This document shows, one piece after another, positions 35,818 through 46,058 of a DNA stretch of 64,000 nucleotides. A program made the translations under genes and the position numbers. The notes beneath the pieces are model-generated. The model saw only the letters and a list, made by a program, of their open reading frames with translations. It was not told where the DNA came from and made no database searches. Numbering within the stretch: position 1 is the stretch's first letter; each line of letters starts with the position of its first letter. Source of the DNA: Bipolaris cookei (taxonomy: Eukaryota; Ascomycota; Dothideomycetes; Pleosporales; Pleosporaceae); the NCBI GenBank assembly GCA_002286855.1, contig NRSV01000071.1:1-64000 (forward strand), written 5' to 3'.

Positions 35818-36492
35818 CTACAACCCACTCAACCCCAATGCCAGCGACGTCAACAGCCCATTCAACAAGGCAATAACCCCCACAAGCACAACATTCAGCA
35901 CCAACTGCACCGCCAGAATCAGTGCACTGAGCGCGCCCGTCAACGGATTCAGATATACTAGGAGCCCTGCGAGCCCCAGAACCGCAACAGCAGCTGTAAC
36001 GGTAGCAAAGATTTCAACAATGATTAGGGATAGCAGCGCAGATATAGCTATGGCTTGGCGTTTCACTCGTCTAACCGAGTTGAGCTGAGACGCATCTGGA
36101 GTATCGCTAGATGTTTTGGTAGTAGGTTGAGTAGCATTTTCCAGCGGTGCGAGCGTACGTATATCGGAGGCGGTGGACTGGATGGCTAGTGTGATTTTGG
36201 TGATTTGAGTGCCGATTTGTGGGATTGCGGCTGTTTTTTCTAGTAGTGGGGAGGAGGGGGCGAGCGGGGCGAGCGTGGTGTCTAGCAAGAGGGGGGGGGG
36301 TTCGCATGAGTATCGTGCTAAGGGAAAGGGAGGGGGAATTGTACTTATTGCGCCGGTGTAGGTTTGCACGGTTGCGAAGAGGTTGGTCAAGAGGGATTCG
36401 ATGGATGTTTCTGGGGCTTGGCGGGGGGGTAGGAGGGGTGATGCGAGGGAGGCGGTGCTGAGGGTAACGAAGATGAGGTCGGAGAGACGCAT
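35818..36492 (-). CDS. Secreted or membrane-associated hydrophobic protein, unknown
   Basis: An uninterrupted frame of 224 codons. It starts with a signal peptide (MRLSDLIFVTLSTASLASP) and ends in about 65 hydrophobic residues (ISALLSLIIVEIFATVTAAV onward). A good alternative removes a 105-nt intron (36240-36344, GTAC...CTACTAG, phase preserved), giving 189 aa. It would delete a Pro-rich, C-run-encoded stretch (SCEPPPLLLD...) that looks non-coding, so I favour the spliced form. The C10 homopolymer at 36291-36300 in that stretch is also a sequencing-error risk. No family recognised. The tail suggests a cell-surface or membrane-embedded product. Confidence 0.6.
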   Translation of the reverse strand: MRLSDLIFVTLSTASLASPLLPPRQAPETSIESLLTNLFATVQTYTGAISTIPPPFPLARYSCEPPPLLLDTTLAPLAPSSPLLEKTAAIPQIGTQITKITLAIQSTASDIRTLAPLENATQPTTKTSSDTPDASQLNSVRRVKRQAIAISALLSLIIVEIFATVTAAVAVLGLAGLLVYLNPLTGALSALILAVQLVLNVVLVGVIALLNGLLTSLALGLSGL

Positions 36493-37356
36493 TTTGGTAA
36501 ATGAGGGATACGGTGTGGTGATTTCTTGGTTGGAAGGGGGAAAAAAAGTGTTTGACTCTATTCGGACGGAGATGTTGGAACAAGGAGTTTATATTCAGGG
36601 TTGAATCTGCTAAAATATCATCAAGTCTTGCATAAAGTACGCTTTGGCTACTAATGGAAAAATCCTGTTCCGTGTTTCTGAGCATCCGACCTCTGCTCTT
36701 GTCCTTTCATGGCATGACAGCATACTCGTCATCCCTCATTTCTTTCGACCTAGAGCCTCGTTCGCGTAGAGCCGTGATTTCCGTTTTTCATTTAATGCAC
36801 TTAGCAATCGAGCTGTGTCTAGCGAGAAAACCACAAGTATTGATAGCATAGAACCTTTGCTATAGCATCGCCAGGTAGATGTTCCGCGGACGAAGAAATA
36901 CCATGTGCAGACATCCTTTAGCCTAGACCCGTTCCAAACAAAAACACCAAACCTACCTGCCTTCTAGCATCCGCTTTTACCATCCAGCCCCACAGCTATC
37001 TCGATGAGAAATACTCAAAAAGGCCAAGCATACATGCATGACGTATTCGGCATGCTTGCAACCGGTATCCCGTGTCCCGCGACCCGCTATCCGTCATGCT
37101 TTTGCCGCATCCACCTACCGCCCGTATACCCTCATATGCAAGTGGATCTTTGGCTATAACCGCTTTTGCGGCATGGGCTGCGAAAGGAGCGGTGGTATGT
37201 CATAAGGAGAACGAAAGCCTTCTGAGCAATAGGAGTTGGCGGTCGATCTACCTGATGTTTATCGATGTATGGATAGTTTCGATTTCTTCGAGCTCTCAAA
37301 AGGCGTCGATTTTATGAAACTGACTTTTATAATGTCGCCGTCTAGCTTACTAGATA
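36493..37356. other. Intergenic, nothing recognised
   Basis: Short frames only (for example 36654-36851 and 37072-37317), with no domains. It contains the promoter of the hydrophobic protein and the 3' flank of the ankyrin gene. Confidence 0.5.
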
Positions 37357-39981
37357 TCATGTAGTGCTAGCTATTCTTCTCGCAGCGCAAAAGCGCCTCG
37401 TGCAATCTTCATCGATGCAATCTGCACAATGTGTGTGCTCGACTTGGTGCTTCTCCGCCTCTTTCTTCGTCAGAATCTTCCTACTGTTACATGTCTTACA
37501 TGTGAAATTCAGGACCGCTTCTAGTGCTTTTTGTGTATCGCCTGGTTGGGGTTTTGCGCAGGGGTTCGGCCACCGCAGCTGTGTTGTAGATGGTATGAAG
37601 AAGTCTTCGCTCGACTCTGGCGAGGAAGCCGGAGCAGCCGGGTTAGGTGAGGACTGGGAATCAGCTAATGTTGACTTGTTACCCGTGGGATTGAATTGAA
37701 ATGGTGCGTGTGTTGAAGGGGTGGAATCGATCGTACTACTCGAAGTAGGCGATTTTCTGTTAACAGCAACAACAGGACTATCGCGCGTTGCCGGCTCCGG
37801 TGCGGTCGGCTCTGGTATTGTATCTGGCGAATAAGGCACCATGTGTAGTAATGCACCGACAGGGTCTGTGCTAAATTTGACAACCGGAATACCTAAGGTT
37901 TCACGCATCAGGGCAATCTGCATAGCTTCATCCTTCTCTTTAGGATCCAATAATCGTGTGTTTGACTGCCGAACCACCGTTTCAAGAAAGTATCTGCTGG
38001 CTATGGAGAAGTATGCTTTCCGCAAAACTGGTTGAATGTGTCCGGGTACCATGTGTTGCATGCAAAGCGTAAGATCGCCTGTCAGCCGTGTACATGACAT
38101 GACTTGCTCGTATGTCTGTGTTGTCGAGATGGGAAAAAGATCGACAGGACCTCGAGACGAGGCGCCATCAAGAGTCCGAACATGTGTCCCGGAAATCTTG
38201 GCGACTAAAGCGGACATTACTTCAGATATCAGCGGCTCGTCGAAAGTTTCAGCCGCGAGAATATACGGTTGCACGCCGTCAGGGTCTTCGGCTTCTGGGT
38301 CTGCGCCCCCGTCAAGAAGAACCTGAAGACGTGCAACAAGATCGACAGCAGGACATTCTGTGATACACTTGCGCAATGGACTTATTAGACTGCCTTCTGT
38401 GCGGTTTGGACTTATGCCTTTTCCAAGCAAAACTTGAATATCACGCAGTGTGTCGGTGCCGTGTCGCTTTGCATCCGGGCAGCTACCGAGGACTTCATGG
38501 AGAAGCAGCGAACCATTCTCACTTGGCGTTTGAAAAAAGTTGTCAATGAGCAATCTCGCAATCGTTGGCGTCGAGTGCCAAAGTGCCTGATGCACAAAGC
38601 TCTCCTTGGCAGGCGACCGGCAAGGAACTCCCTGAAAGGGCAACTGGAGATTAACACCTTTGCTTACAAACATTGCAAAGCACTCGAGCTCTTCTTCAGA
38701 GACTTCAAAAGCCCAGTAAGGCCGATTTTTCCATGGTTGTAGGAACGCGTCAAACGTCGATTGAATCAGAGGATCTTGAGAAGTCCTGTGGACATTTGCT
38801 CCTGCAGTGAGCAGCTGTTTGAGAATTTTGTGACAGTTTTCGCGATACAAGGGATCAGAGTAGTTGTTCATCCTGCGCACCAGACACAGCTGTAGCGGAG
38901 AATTGACGCATGTCTGGACAAACGGGGGATCCAGATCCTCAACGTTTGCATCTCGGCTCAAAAGGACGCGGACGACTTCTGGGTGCATCCAGAATACAGC
39001 TTGTCGAAGTGGTGTCCATTTGGAGTCGGGAAGACCATTAACAGCTGAGCGACCCGGTCGGAGTAGCGCTTGAACAGTATATACACGTCCGTTTTTGATG
39101 GCGTTGTGCAAAGCTAAATCCGAGCCAAGTGGATGTTTGGAGCCTTTTGCACCATACGCAAACAGGACCCACATGACTGGCCCGCATGGCATGCCGCATG
39201 CGACATCAAACATGGTTTGTCCAGGGTGCTGCAGGATGACCATGCGATCGAGTGCGGGGTGGCCAAAGAGGCGATTTGTGGGATCACACAAGAGTGAGCC
39301 AAGGGGATCATTGATGTGGTCATCATTCTTGAGAATGAGCCTTTCGAGCCTCTCAGCGTCGCTATCGAGGATTGCTTCAACCATATCCAATACTATGGCT
39401 GATGGCTGAGAAGAATCCACAGGCCATATTTGGGCGTGTACTTGAAGGCTGCAACATGTTGGGTAAGTATACACTCGATTACCAGGAAGCACTCTGACCG
39501 AATCTTACTCTTGAGGCTCCATGAACACTGGCTCCACATTATCCACCACTTCGTCAGCAGTCAGACTCGGCAGATTAGCATCAATCTGCCAACACCGAGT
39601 CTCCAAAGGATTCTTTGGCGACGATTCATTCGTGATCACAGTCTCATCTGTTCCACTTGGTTGCTCCTCCCATCCGTCATTGTCGACCACTGGACTACTC
39701 TTGCTCCTCCGCCTCACCCCACGTCGGTGCTGAGCAGTACCGCGCGGCTTGTGTCTCATCAGCCCCCACTCTTTCAACTTCATTCGATACGCTCTTGTTC
39801 TTTTCTCCAAGTATCAGTAAATAGTACATTTAGTATCATTACTACTTCATACGATATCTACTTACGAAGCGCGAAACCTGTATTTCCGTTCCATCATCTC
39901 TTTCACTTCCTCGAGTGTTTTCTTTTGTGAAAAGGAGAGCTCCTTGATTTCATCTTGGACTAGGTCCCAATCTTTTGTCAT
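37357..39981 (-). CDS. Clr5-domain ankyrin-repeat protein with C-terminal Cys cluster
   Basis: Exons: 39981..39866, 39799..39509, 39448..37357 (832 aa). Introns are 66 and 60 nt and phases close. Exon 1 with the start of exon 2 rebuilds a Clr5 domain (DWDLVQDEIKELSFSQKKTL...ASTRAYRMKLKEWGL), a fungal N-terminal module possibly binding DNA. A linker and degenerate ankyrin repeats follow (DLALHNAIKNGRVYTVQALL, WTPLRQAVFWMHPEVVRVLL, and others to about residue 520). A Ser/Pro-rich linker precedes a terminal Cys/His cluster (FTCKTCNSR, HTHCADCIDEDCTRRFC) that may bind zinc. Without the splices the two halves look like separate genes. It is probably a nuclear or cytosolic adaptor; partners are unknown. 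Confidence 0.85.
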
Positions 39982-40733
39982 TTTGCAAATCTAATTAGGG
40001 AGAAGCAGGTGCAAAAGCGATGCGTAATGAATTGTTGCACTTGAATGATATAAGATGATGATAAGTAAAGCGCGTATATGTACTAGGCAACCACCAGGGA
40101 GCATCTAGATAGAATGCAGAAAATAAGGGTACACAGAATAGCTGAAATTCAAAAGAATATGACAATGAAGAAGATGCTAAGCTGTGCACTTATGGTGTTA
40201 AGTATATATTTGCACATGATGCGTAGTAGTTGAGTGCAAAAGTGAACAAGGGCTGAGAGCAACATTTTTGAAAGTGCAATTCTTAGAAGTGCAATTCTGA
40301 AACTAGTGTGCATTTCGCCTAGCGTCTCACTTGAAAATTGCACAGCCCGGCCCAGCCTCAGTCTGGACTGGACTAGCAGCACAAAGACTATTGGATATCT
40401 TTCGAGACTTTGGTGCATCATGCAAAAGTCAAAAGAGAAGACAGACATGGGGAAATCTCATGTTTCACACTCAAAATAATCATACATGTAGCTATCTAAC
40501 ATCTCTTCCTGTTTACCAAACTGCTCTTTAGCACCAGGCATCTGCTAGAGGCATAGCCGCAAACAGACAAAAGCCGAAGCACCACAGTAGTACTACATAA
40601 AGAAAAAGGAACCCCGCATGTAAATGACAAGATAGGACGGCCTACGACCAAAATCTTACATAGCCCCGAGCTGCATATAGACTCTAATGGAATAATAATA
40701 ATAACAGTAGTAGTAATAATAGTAATAATAATA
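39982..40733. other. Intergenic with AAT microsatellite beside a pogo element
   Basis: No gene recognised. An imperfect AAT/AGT-type microsatellite (about 40688-40733) supplies the TA into which the pogo transposon inserted. Its left part resembles 62126-62154. Confidence 0.5.
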
Positions 40734-42136
40734 ACGTAAAGCACCACCGAGCCGGACACACCACCGAGCCGGACACTTTTTCTTGGCATCACGAACTTCA
40801 TGTACGAAAACTCGAATTACTCTACACTAGCTATAGATGCGTTATACAACTCACTTGTATCTGATAGAGAATCTTCTTCTACATCTTTTTGGCACGTACG
40901 GGCGTTATGGCCCACTCTCCCACAGGTTCCACAGTGCCGTTGACCTGGTAGAGCCTTTTCTTGACTACCCCCACCACGCGCCTTCTTTGATGCCGTACGA
41001 CCAGTAGCAGCATTTTCAGCTGCCTGCGATGCTCCTGCACCAAAGTCTAGTGTCCCGCCTGTCTGAATTCGCTTTCTTTTACGCCCTCGGCGCTTTGTTA
41101 CCTCAGCTAATTGCTCTTCAAGCTCTCGTATGCGGGCCTTCATAAGCACATTCTCATGTAGCATCTCCTCAGCTCCTTTAATAAGCTTTGAGAAGCCTTC
41201 TTGTGCAGCAGTTGGTGATCGTACAAAAGAATCTCTTACAAGCTTCGACTGTGATCCAAATTCGTACGAATTGCTAGGGGTTTTAGACTCCCAGGGTGTT
41301 TCTAGCTGAGCTTCTTGTGGTGGGGTACAAAGGCGTACGTCAAGACGATCAATGACTCTCTGCGCGTTAATAGGAACTAGCCCTGCTGCCTTAAAGGCTT
41401 TTTTGCAGTTATCGAACGTAAATACGTCGCGAAACGCGTCTCGAAAGGCTGGCAGGAAGCGTTCTTTATCAATATGCCAGACGTGGTGGCGTGCCAAGTC
41501 TCGTACGCGTTGGGAGTACTTCTGCTTAAGAGGCGAAAAGCAGACAACGTCAAGCGGCTGAAGTATATGCGATGAATGAGCAGGCATACAAAGAGTAAGA
41601 ATCTTCTGTTCAAGACAGTAGTCCTTAAATTCTTGGTTTAGGTGGCTCTCATGGCCGTCAAGAATAAGTAGCCTGTACGACCCCACCTGACGCGTCTTTG
41701 TATGCTCGTCAAAGTGCTTTAACCACTCAAGACCAAGCGCGTTATTTGTCCAGCCGTTCTGTGATACTGAGAGCTTCCAATCGTACGGTATATCTACTTC
41801 TTCGTACCAAGCAGAGATATGGACGCGTCCCTTGTAGATAATGAATGGCGGAGTAGCATACCCCGCAGCGCAGATGCTCTGAATAACTGTAACCCACTCA
41901 CGATTGCCTGGCTGCGTCAAAGTAGGCCTCGTACGACGCTCTGCGCCTGTAACTACCTTCATTGAGCCAATCACGCCCATCTGAAAGCCAGTCTCGTCAA
42001 AGTTATGGATGTCGTCAGAATGTACTCCATACTTCTCAATTGTCTCTCGTACAAGCTCAAACCACGCGTTAATAACCTCTGGATCTTCCTGCTGTATTCT
42101 CTGGCGGTCCTTTGCTCGATTGAAAGCTGTTTTAAG

Positions 42137-42137
42137 N
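42137..42137. other. Single N: assembly gap of unknown true length
   Basis: The only ambiguous base. The LTR copy right of it starts at LTR base 226 of 413, and the transposase left of it lacks about 165 nt. At least about 390 bp, or an entire Copia element, must be collapsed here. Confidence 0.85.
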
Positions 42138-42329
42138 AGACAGAGCACTTCACACAAGATCAATTCACACTACCAACGATCAATCAATTAGTGTTTCTTC
42201 CCTAGCACATATCTTCTCTCTCTACAATCTCTCAATCAAGCTGGCTCTGAGTCTACTACGGACAAGTAGAAGGCAGAGACCTCTACCTCTGAGTCGATAG
42301 TAGAACAAGCAGCACCCTACACTTTGACA
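42138..42329 (+). repeat. Copia LTR fragment (3' 192 bp) inside the pogo transposase
   Basis: Matches 563-750 with about two substitutions and ends with the same TTTGACA. The 5' 225 bp of the LTR are missing at the N. The following bases GTTAG would be the target duplication, whose partner is hidden by the gap. Confidence 0.92.
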
Positions 42330-42696
42330 GTTAGTTTGCGGCAGTTTGGAGATATCTGGGGTCGAAAAGTGATTTTGTTAAGCCGATCAGAAAGCCGCTG
42401 AAAAGGAACGTTGTAGACAGCAGCAGCGCGTCGAATGCTCTTAAACTGGCCCGTACGATAGGCCTGAATAGCAAGAGTAATTCTGCCTTCTCTCTGAGTT
42501 AATGTATCTTTACGTAGTTGGGACATGTTACTTTGCAAGTGATGTTCGCGATGCCAAGAAAAAGTGTCCGGCTCGGTGGTGTGTCCGGCTCGGTGGTGCT
42601 TTACGTTAATCATATATGTATATGACCAAGGCAAAAGTCTCTCATCTATCATAACGCTAGAAGACAAACTTGACAATAGAAAGATCATAAAAGGTT

Positions 42697-44432
42697 TTAT
42701 CGACCACCAATCTGGTTCTTTGGAATGGGCCTGACCCACAAGAAGATGCAGTTAAGCGCGATTATCATTATGCCGCTGATCCAGAAGACTTGGGCGTAGT
42801 CCGTCTTGTGGTATCTGAAGATGATGGCGAAGATGATGCCACCAAAGTTGCCGGTCGCACCAACGATACCAGAAAGAACACCTTGAGTGCTGTTAGCAGC
42901 TGACATATAATTTTGAGTTTAAAGGAACAAGACTCACCATTGGCATGAGGGTGAACATGCGGTACCAAAGCGAAGTTAGCACCGTTGCCGGCTTCGAGGA
43001 AGATGGCCATGACAGCAATGAGCCCAATCATCTCATCCAAGTTCTTGGGATCCACCTTTCCAATGACAATACACAGGACACCAGACACGACGCCAACAAA
43101 GTGGATCCAGAATTTCTTAGCCCAAAGGCTGTGTCCGGTGACTTTGTAGATGTAGTCAGCAACTACGCCACCGAGAGGGCGTGTGACGACGTTCAATAGA
43201 CCGAACATAGCAGCCCATCGACCGGATTGCGTCTGGCCGAGGTATGGGAAGTTCTTAAGATAGTAGGCGCCGAGGATGGAGTTGATGGCTAGTTCGCCGC
43301 CAAAAGAACAGAAGTAGCCGGCGCAGAGCGAGGCGGTTTGAAGGGAGAACATGACTTTCATAGCTTCTTTGAAAGTGGGCTTGACGATGACTTCATGTTG
43401 GACTTCATCAATGACTTGGACGTCTCCACGTCCGGCCTCGATATCCGCGGTAGATTGTTGTTGTTTTTTCTCGTCGTTGGAAGCTATGGAGCTAGTAGCC
43501 GTCGGTTTCTCGTTAATCGCTCCCGTTGTAGGTACGACGGATGACTGTGCTTGGTCACTGGACACGACTTTCACGCCACGTTCAGACCATTTTCCATTGG
43601 GAGTATCGTCCGTCAAGAGCAGGAGGCTCAGAGCACAAGCGGTAATCATAATGAATGGAACGATGAAAGAGACGCGCCAGGCGACGTGCGAGGACAAGCC
43701 TTGGTCTTTCTTGAGAGAATCGTAGATAGCTGGCATGACAAAACTATTCAAGTTAGTCGAGACCATGATGCATAAAACAAAATGAACTTACTATGTGATA
43801 CCACCGCCAGAGTTGCCCCAGCCACCAACTAATGCGTTGGCAGTTCCGACGACATTCTTGTCAAAGAAACCAGTACTCCACACTTGACAAGGCACAAAAG
43901 TACCACCAAGGATACCGACAAAGAAGCGGATAAAGTAAAGACCTGTGGCATTGGTGGCAGTACCAGCAAGAGCAGTGGGGATAGCGCCAGCAAACAGTAG
44001 CACCGCAAAAGTCTTGCGAGGGCCAATGTGATCGCACATGGGCCCAGCTATGAAGCGAACCAGTAATGTGGCGCAGAGCGCCACAATGTTGGAGTTTGCA
44101 ATCTGGTCCTGGGTGAGGTGCATGTCTGCCTTGATACTCTTACTCAGCTATGGGAATGTTAGTCGGGACCATACTCGTGGATTAAGGGCACCGGGTAGCC
44201 ATACCAGAGGCGGAAACGCGTACCTGATCATCGTCAGTATAATGTGGGGCAAGGTGGTCCACTTGTGGGGAAGTACTTACCATGACCAGAAAGCGATGAA
44301 GAAGCCCAGGTAAGAGAAGAAGAAGACCCGCCCATACTTGTTGATTGGGTTGAGTACAGGAATCGACCTGGCCTTTTGATTGTAAGGGTTGATCTCTGGT
44401 GCTGACCAGAGGAGGTTGATAGCAAAAGGCAT
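42697..44432 (-). CDS. Nitrate/nitrite transporter (NNP family, MFS)
   Basis: Exons: 44432..44281, 44223..44205, 44147..43792, 43743..42938, 42881..42697 (505 aa, the usual CrnA/NrtA length). All phases close. Exon 2 is a 19-nt microexon joining IAFWSW to YAFPPLLSKS. Motifs include RFIAGPMCDHIGPRK (MFS loop 2-3), the nitrate signature GGWGNSGGGIT, a second GATGNFGG, and GRWAAMFGLLNVVTRPLGG. A long hydrophilic loop of about 90 residues follows helix 6, as in fungal NrtA. The protein imports nitrate with protons at the plasma membrane. GATA sites upstream suggest AreA/NIT2 control. No nitrate or nitrite reductase lies alongside, unlike the clustered arrangement of some fungi. Confidence 0.95.
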
Positions 44433-45001
44433 GGTGAGAGTCTGAATGGATGCTGACGCTTGCCGATGATGATGACCACAATTGGCAGTCGAGAAGTTAT
44501 ATAGATTGTCGACCAAAAAGCCCAATTGTGATACTTCCGCGGTGAACAGTGGTGACGCACTTACCCCAACCACCATAAGCTTGTGGCGCAAAGACGTTCC
44601 CCCAGGCCAAGGAAGATCAGACTTCTCCGATACCTGGTTACGGTAATGCTGGTGGGTCGTCCTTATCTGCGTTGTCGATAAACAGCAAGTGTAAATCCAG
44701 ACACCCCGATCAATGTACGCTAAAACGAGTAGCGAGAGTGTTCAAAATTTCTCCGATCAGCGCTCCGGGCTTAACACAAGATCCACATAGCCTTTGAGCG
44801 AATTATATTTCATCATAGTCTGGCTAAAGTGTGTGAAGAAAGGCTGAACGGGAAGTGACGAGTCTCGTCTCGCTGCGGCTGAGGACTGACGCGGGATGGT
44901 GGGGGGACGGCAAAGGCGTTCTCCTTATCTCTTGGCGCTAACCAGGCGAGAGACTAGACAAGGAGCCCAACATGGGTCCTTATCAGAACTTGTAGAGATA
45001 A
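44433..45001 (-). promoter_or_regulatory. Nitrate transporter promoter with clustered GATA (HGATAR) sites
   Basis: Five matches to the AreA/NIT2 consensus HGATAR lie within 340 bp: 44663-44668 (AGATAA, minus), 44676-44681 (CGATAA, plus), 44925-44930 (AGATAA, minus), 44980-44985 (TGATAA, minus) and 44996-45001 (AGATAA, plus). A near-match to the NirA/NIT4 site (TTCCGCGG) lies at about 44536. Known biology of fungal nitrate genes makes this cluster meaningful; binding is inferred. Confidence 0.6.
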
Positions 45002-46058
45002 TATGAATTGCTGCTTTTCCGCGGTAATCAGCTTTCCACAGAGGGCTTCTGTTGTGAAAGTAACTCCTCAGCTTTTTTGGCGCTTGCTGTTCCTTTGAAT
45101 TCAAGAATCTCTGTTTCGTGGCGCAAGCAAGAGCTCTAGTCTCGCCCAGACCACGAAGCAGCTTTGGATATCGACTAACGCCACGGTTCCAGATTGCAAA
45201 GTTGCTTTTGTGGTTTGAAATTGGCGCGATGTGAGAAATATGAGGTCGAGACGTCGAGATCGTATATTGTACGGAAATGGAAACCTGTCATAATAAGCAC
45301 CACAAACTGTTGCAGCCAGGAGCACCACCGAGCAGACGTCCGCTCACTTTTGCACAATTATTGCAATCTTGTGCTCGGATTGGGCATGGATCTGACTTTG
45401 ACAATCTGTTCCTTGATCGAAGCCTGTCGCTTACGACACGGGCGCGGGCCAATCGGCAGTGGCATGTGTGCCTTATCTCGCATGACTGCAACTTCGCTTC
45501 GCTACGACAGCGCACCCATGATGGGCAAACCATAGTCCTGTAATGATCTGGGGAGAAATATTATTGTCAATTCGCCCAGAAGTTTGGAAAACGTCATCGT
45601 AGCTCCTGTGTTGTTGAACTTCATCACGCCAAGTTCCGAGCAGCCTTGGGAGAGAATCTTGGAGCGTCAGGAACTACTGCTCGTTTTTCTGACGCACGAC
45701 TGAGAAATGTGTAGCTTGGTGGCCTTTGTTGACTGACACGTGAGAGAGGTGGGTGTATAGCGATATCGGAGTAGTAACTATTAGAGTAGCAGACGAAAGG
45801 GTAAAAGGTGTGGTGAGCGGAGAGCAATTGGAATCAAGCATCTCCGGGGATAAAAAAGTTTGTGCGGATGTGGGTCTTTTCGAGATTGTGAAATAGATTT
45901 TGCTGAGCAACCGCGGAGATGCTGATTTGTTTCAGACTCACTGAGTACTTGCTAGGGGCAGCTTGTCATGGCTGTGACTTCATAAGATGCTTGCAATTAC
46001 CTTTACAAAAGAGACGAGACTGGGTGTGTTCAAGGAGAATTCTTACTTACCCACTTCA
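45002..46058. other. Intergenic, nothing recognised
   Basis: Short frames on both strands without domains. A TTCCGCGG block also occurs near 45015. No repeats. Confidence 0.45.

Larger units (their letters stand above)
40817..42526 (-). pseudogene. pogo/Fot1-like transposase disrupted by LTR insertion and gap
   Basis: The N-terminal part starts at ATG 42526 (psq HTH, RRAAAVYNVPFQRLSDRLN) and runs to ...CRKLT at 42330, where the Copia LTR begins. The body resumes from about 42136 (LKTAFNRAKDRQRIQQEDPE) and is intact to the stop at 40817. Catalytic carboxylates sit in NFDETGF, LILDGHESH and QPLDVVCFSPLK, and a zinc knuckle CGTCGRVGHNARTC ends it. By comparison with the copy at 2935-4586, about 165 nt of transposase between the two parts is absent. 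It is probably lost in the N gap rather than deleted in the genome. The body shows no other lesion. Confidence 0.9.
40734..42606 (-). mobile_element. Second pogo/Fot1-like transposon, split by a Copia LTR
   Basis: Near-perfect terminal inverted repeats (57 bp identical, about 66 bp in all) bound the element. The left starts ACGTAAAGCACC at 40734; the right is its inverse ending 42606. TA flanks it at 40732-40733 and 42607-42608. Each TIR carries two tandem copies of a 17-bp unit (ACCACCGAGCCGGACAC), a possible transposase-binding repeat. The transposase is on the minus strand. A Copia LTR fragment with an N lies inside it. The right TIR ends 91 bp from the nitrate transporter stop codon. Identical TIRs imply recent arrival. 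Confidence 0.93.
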
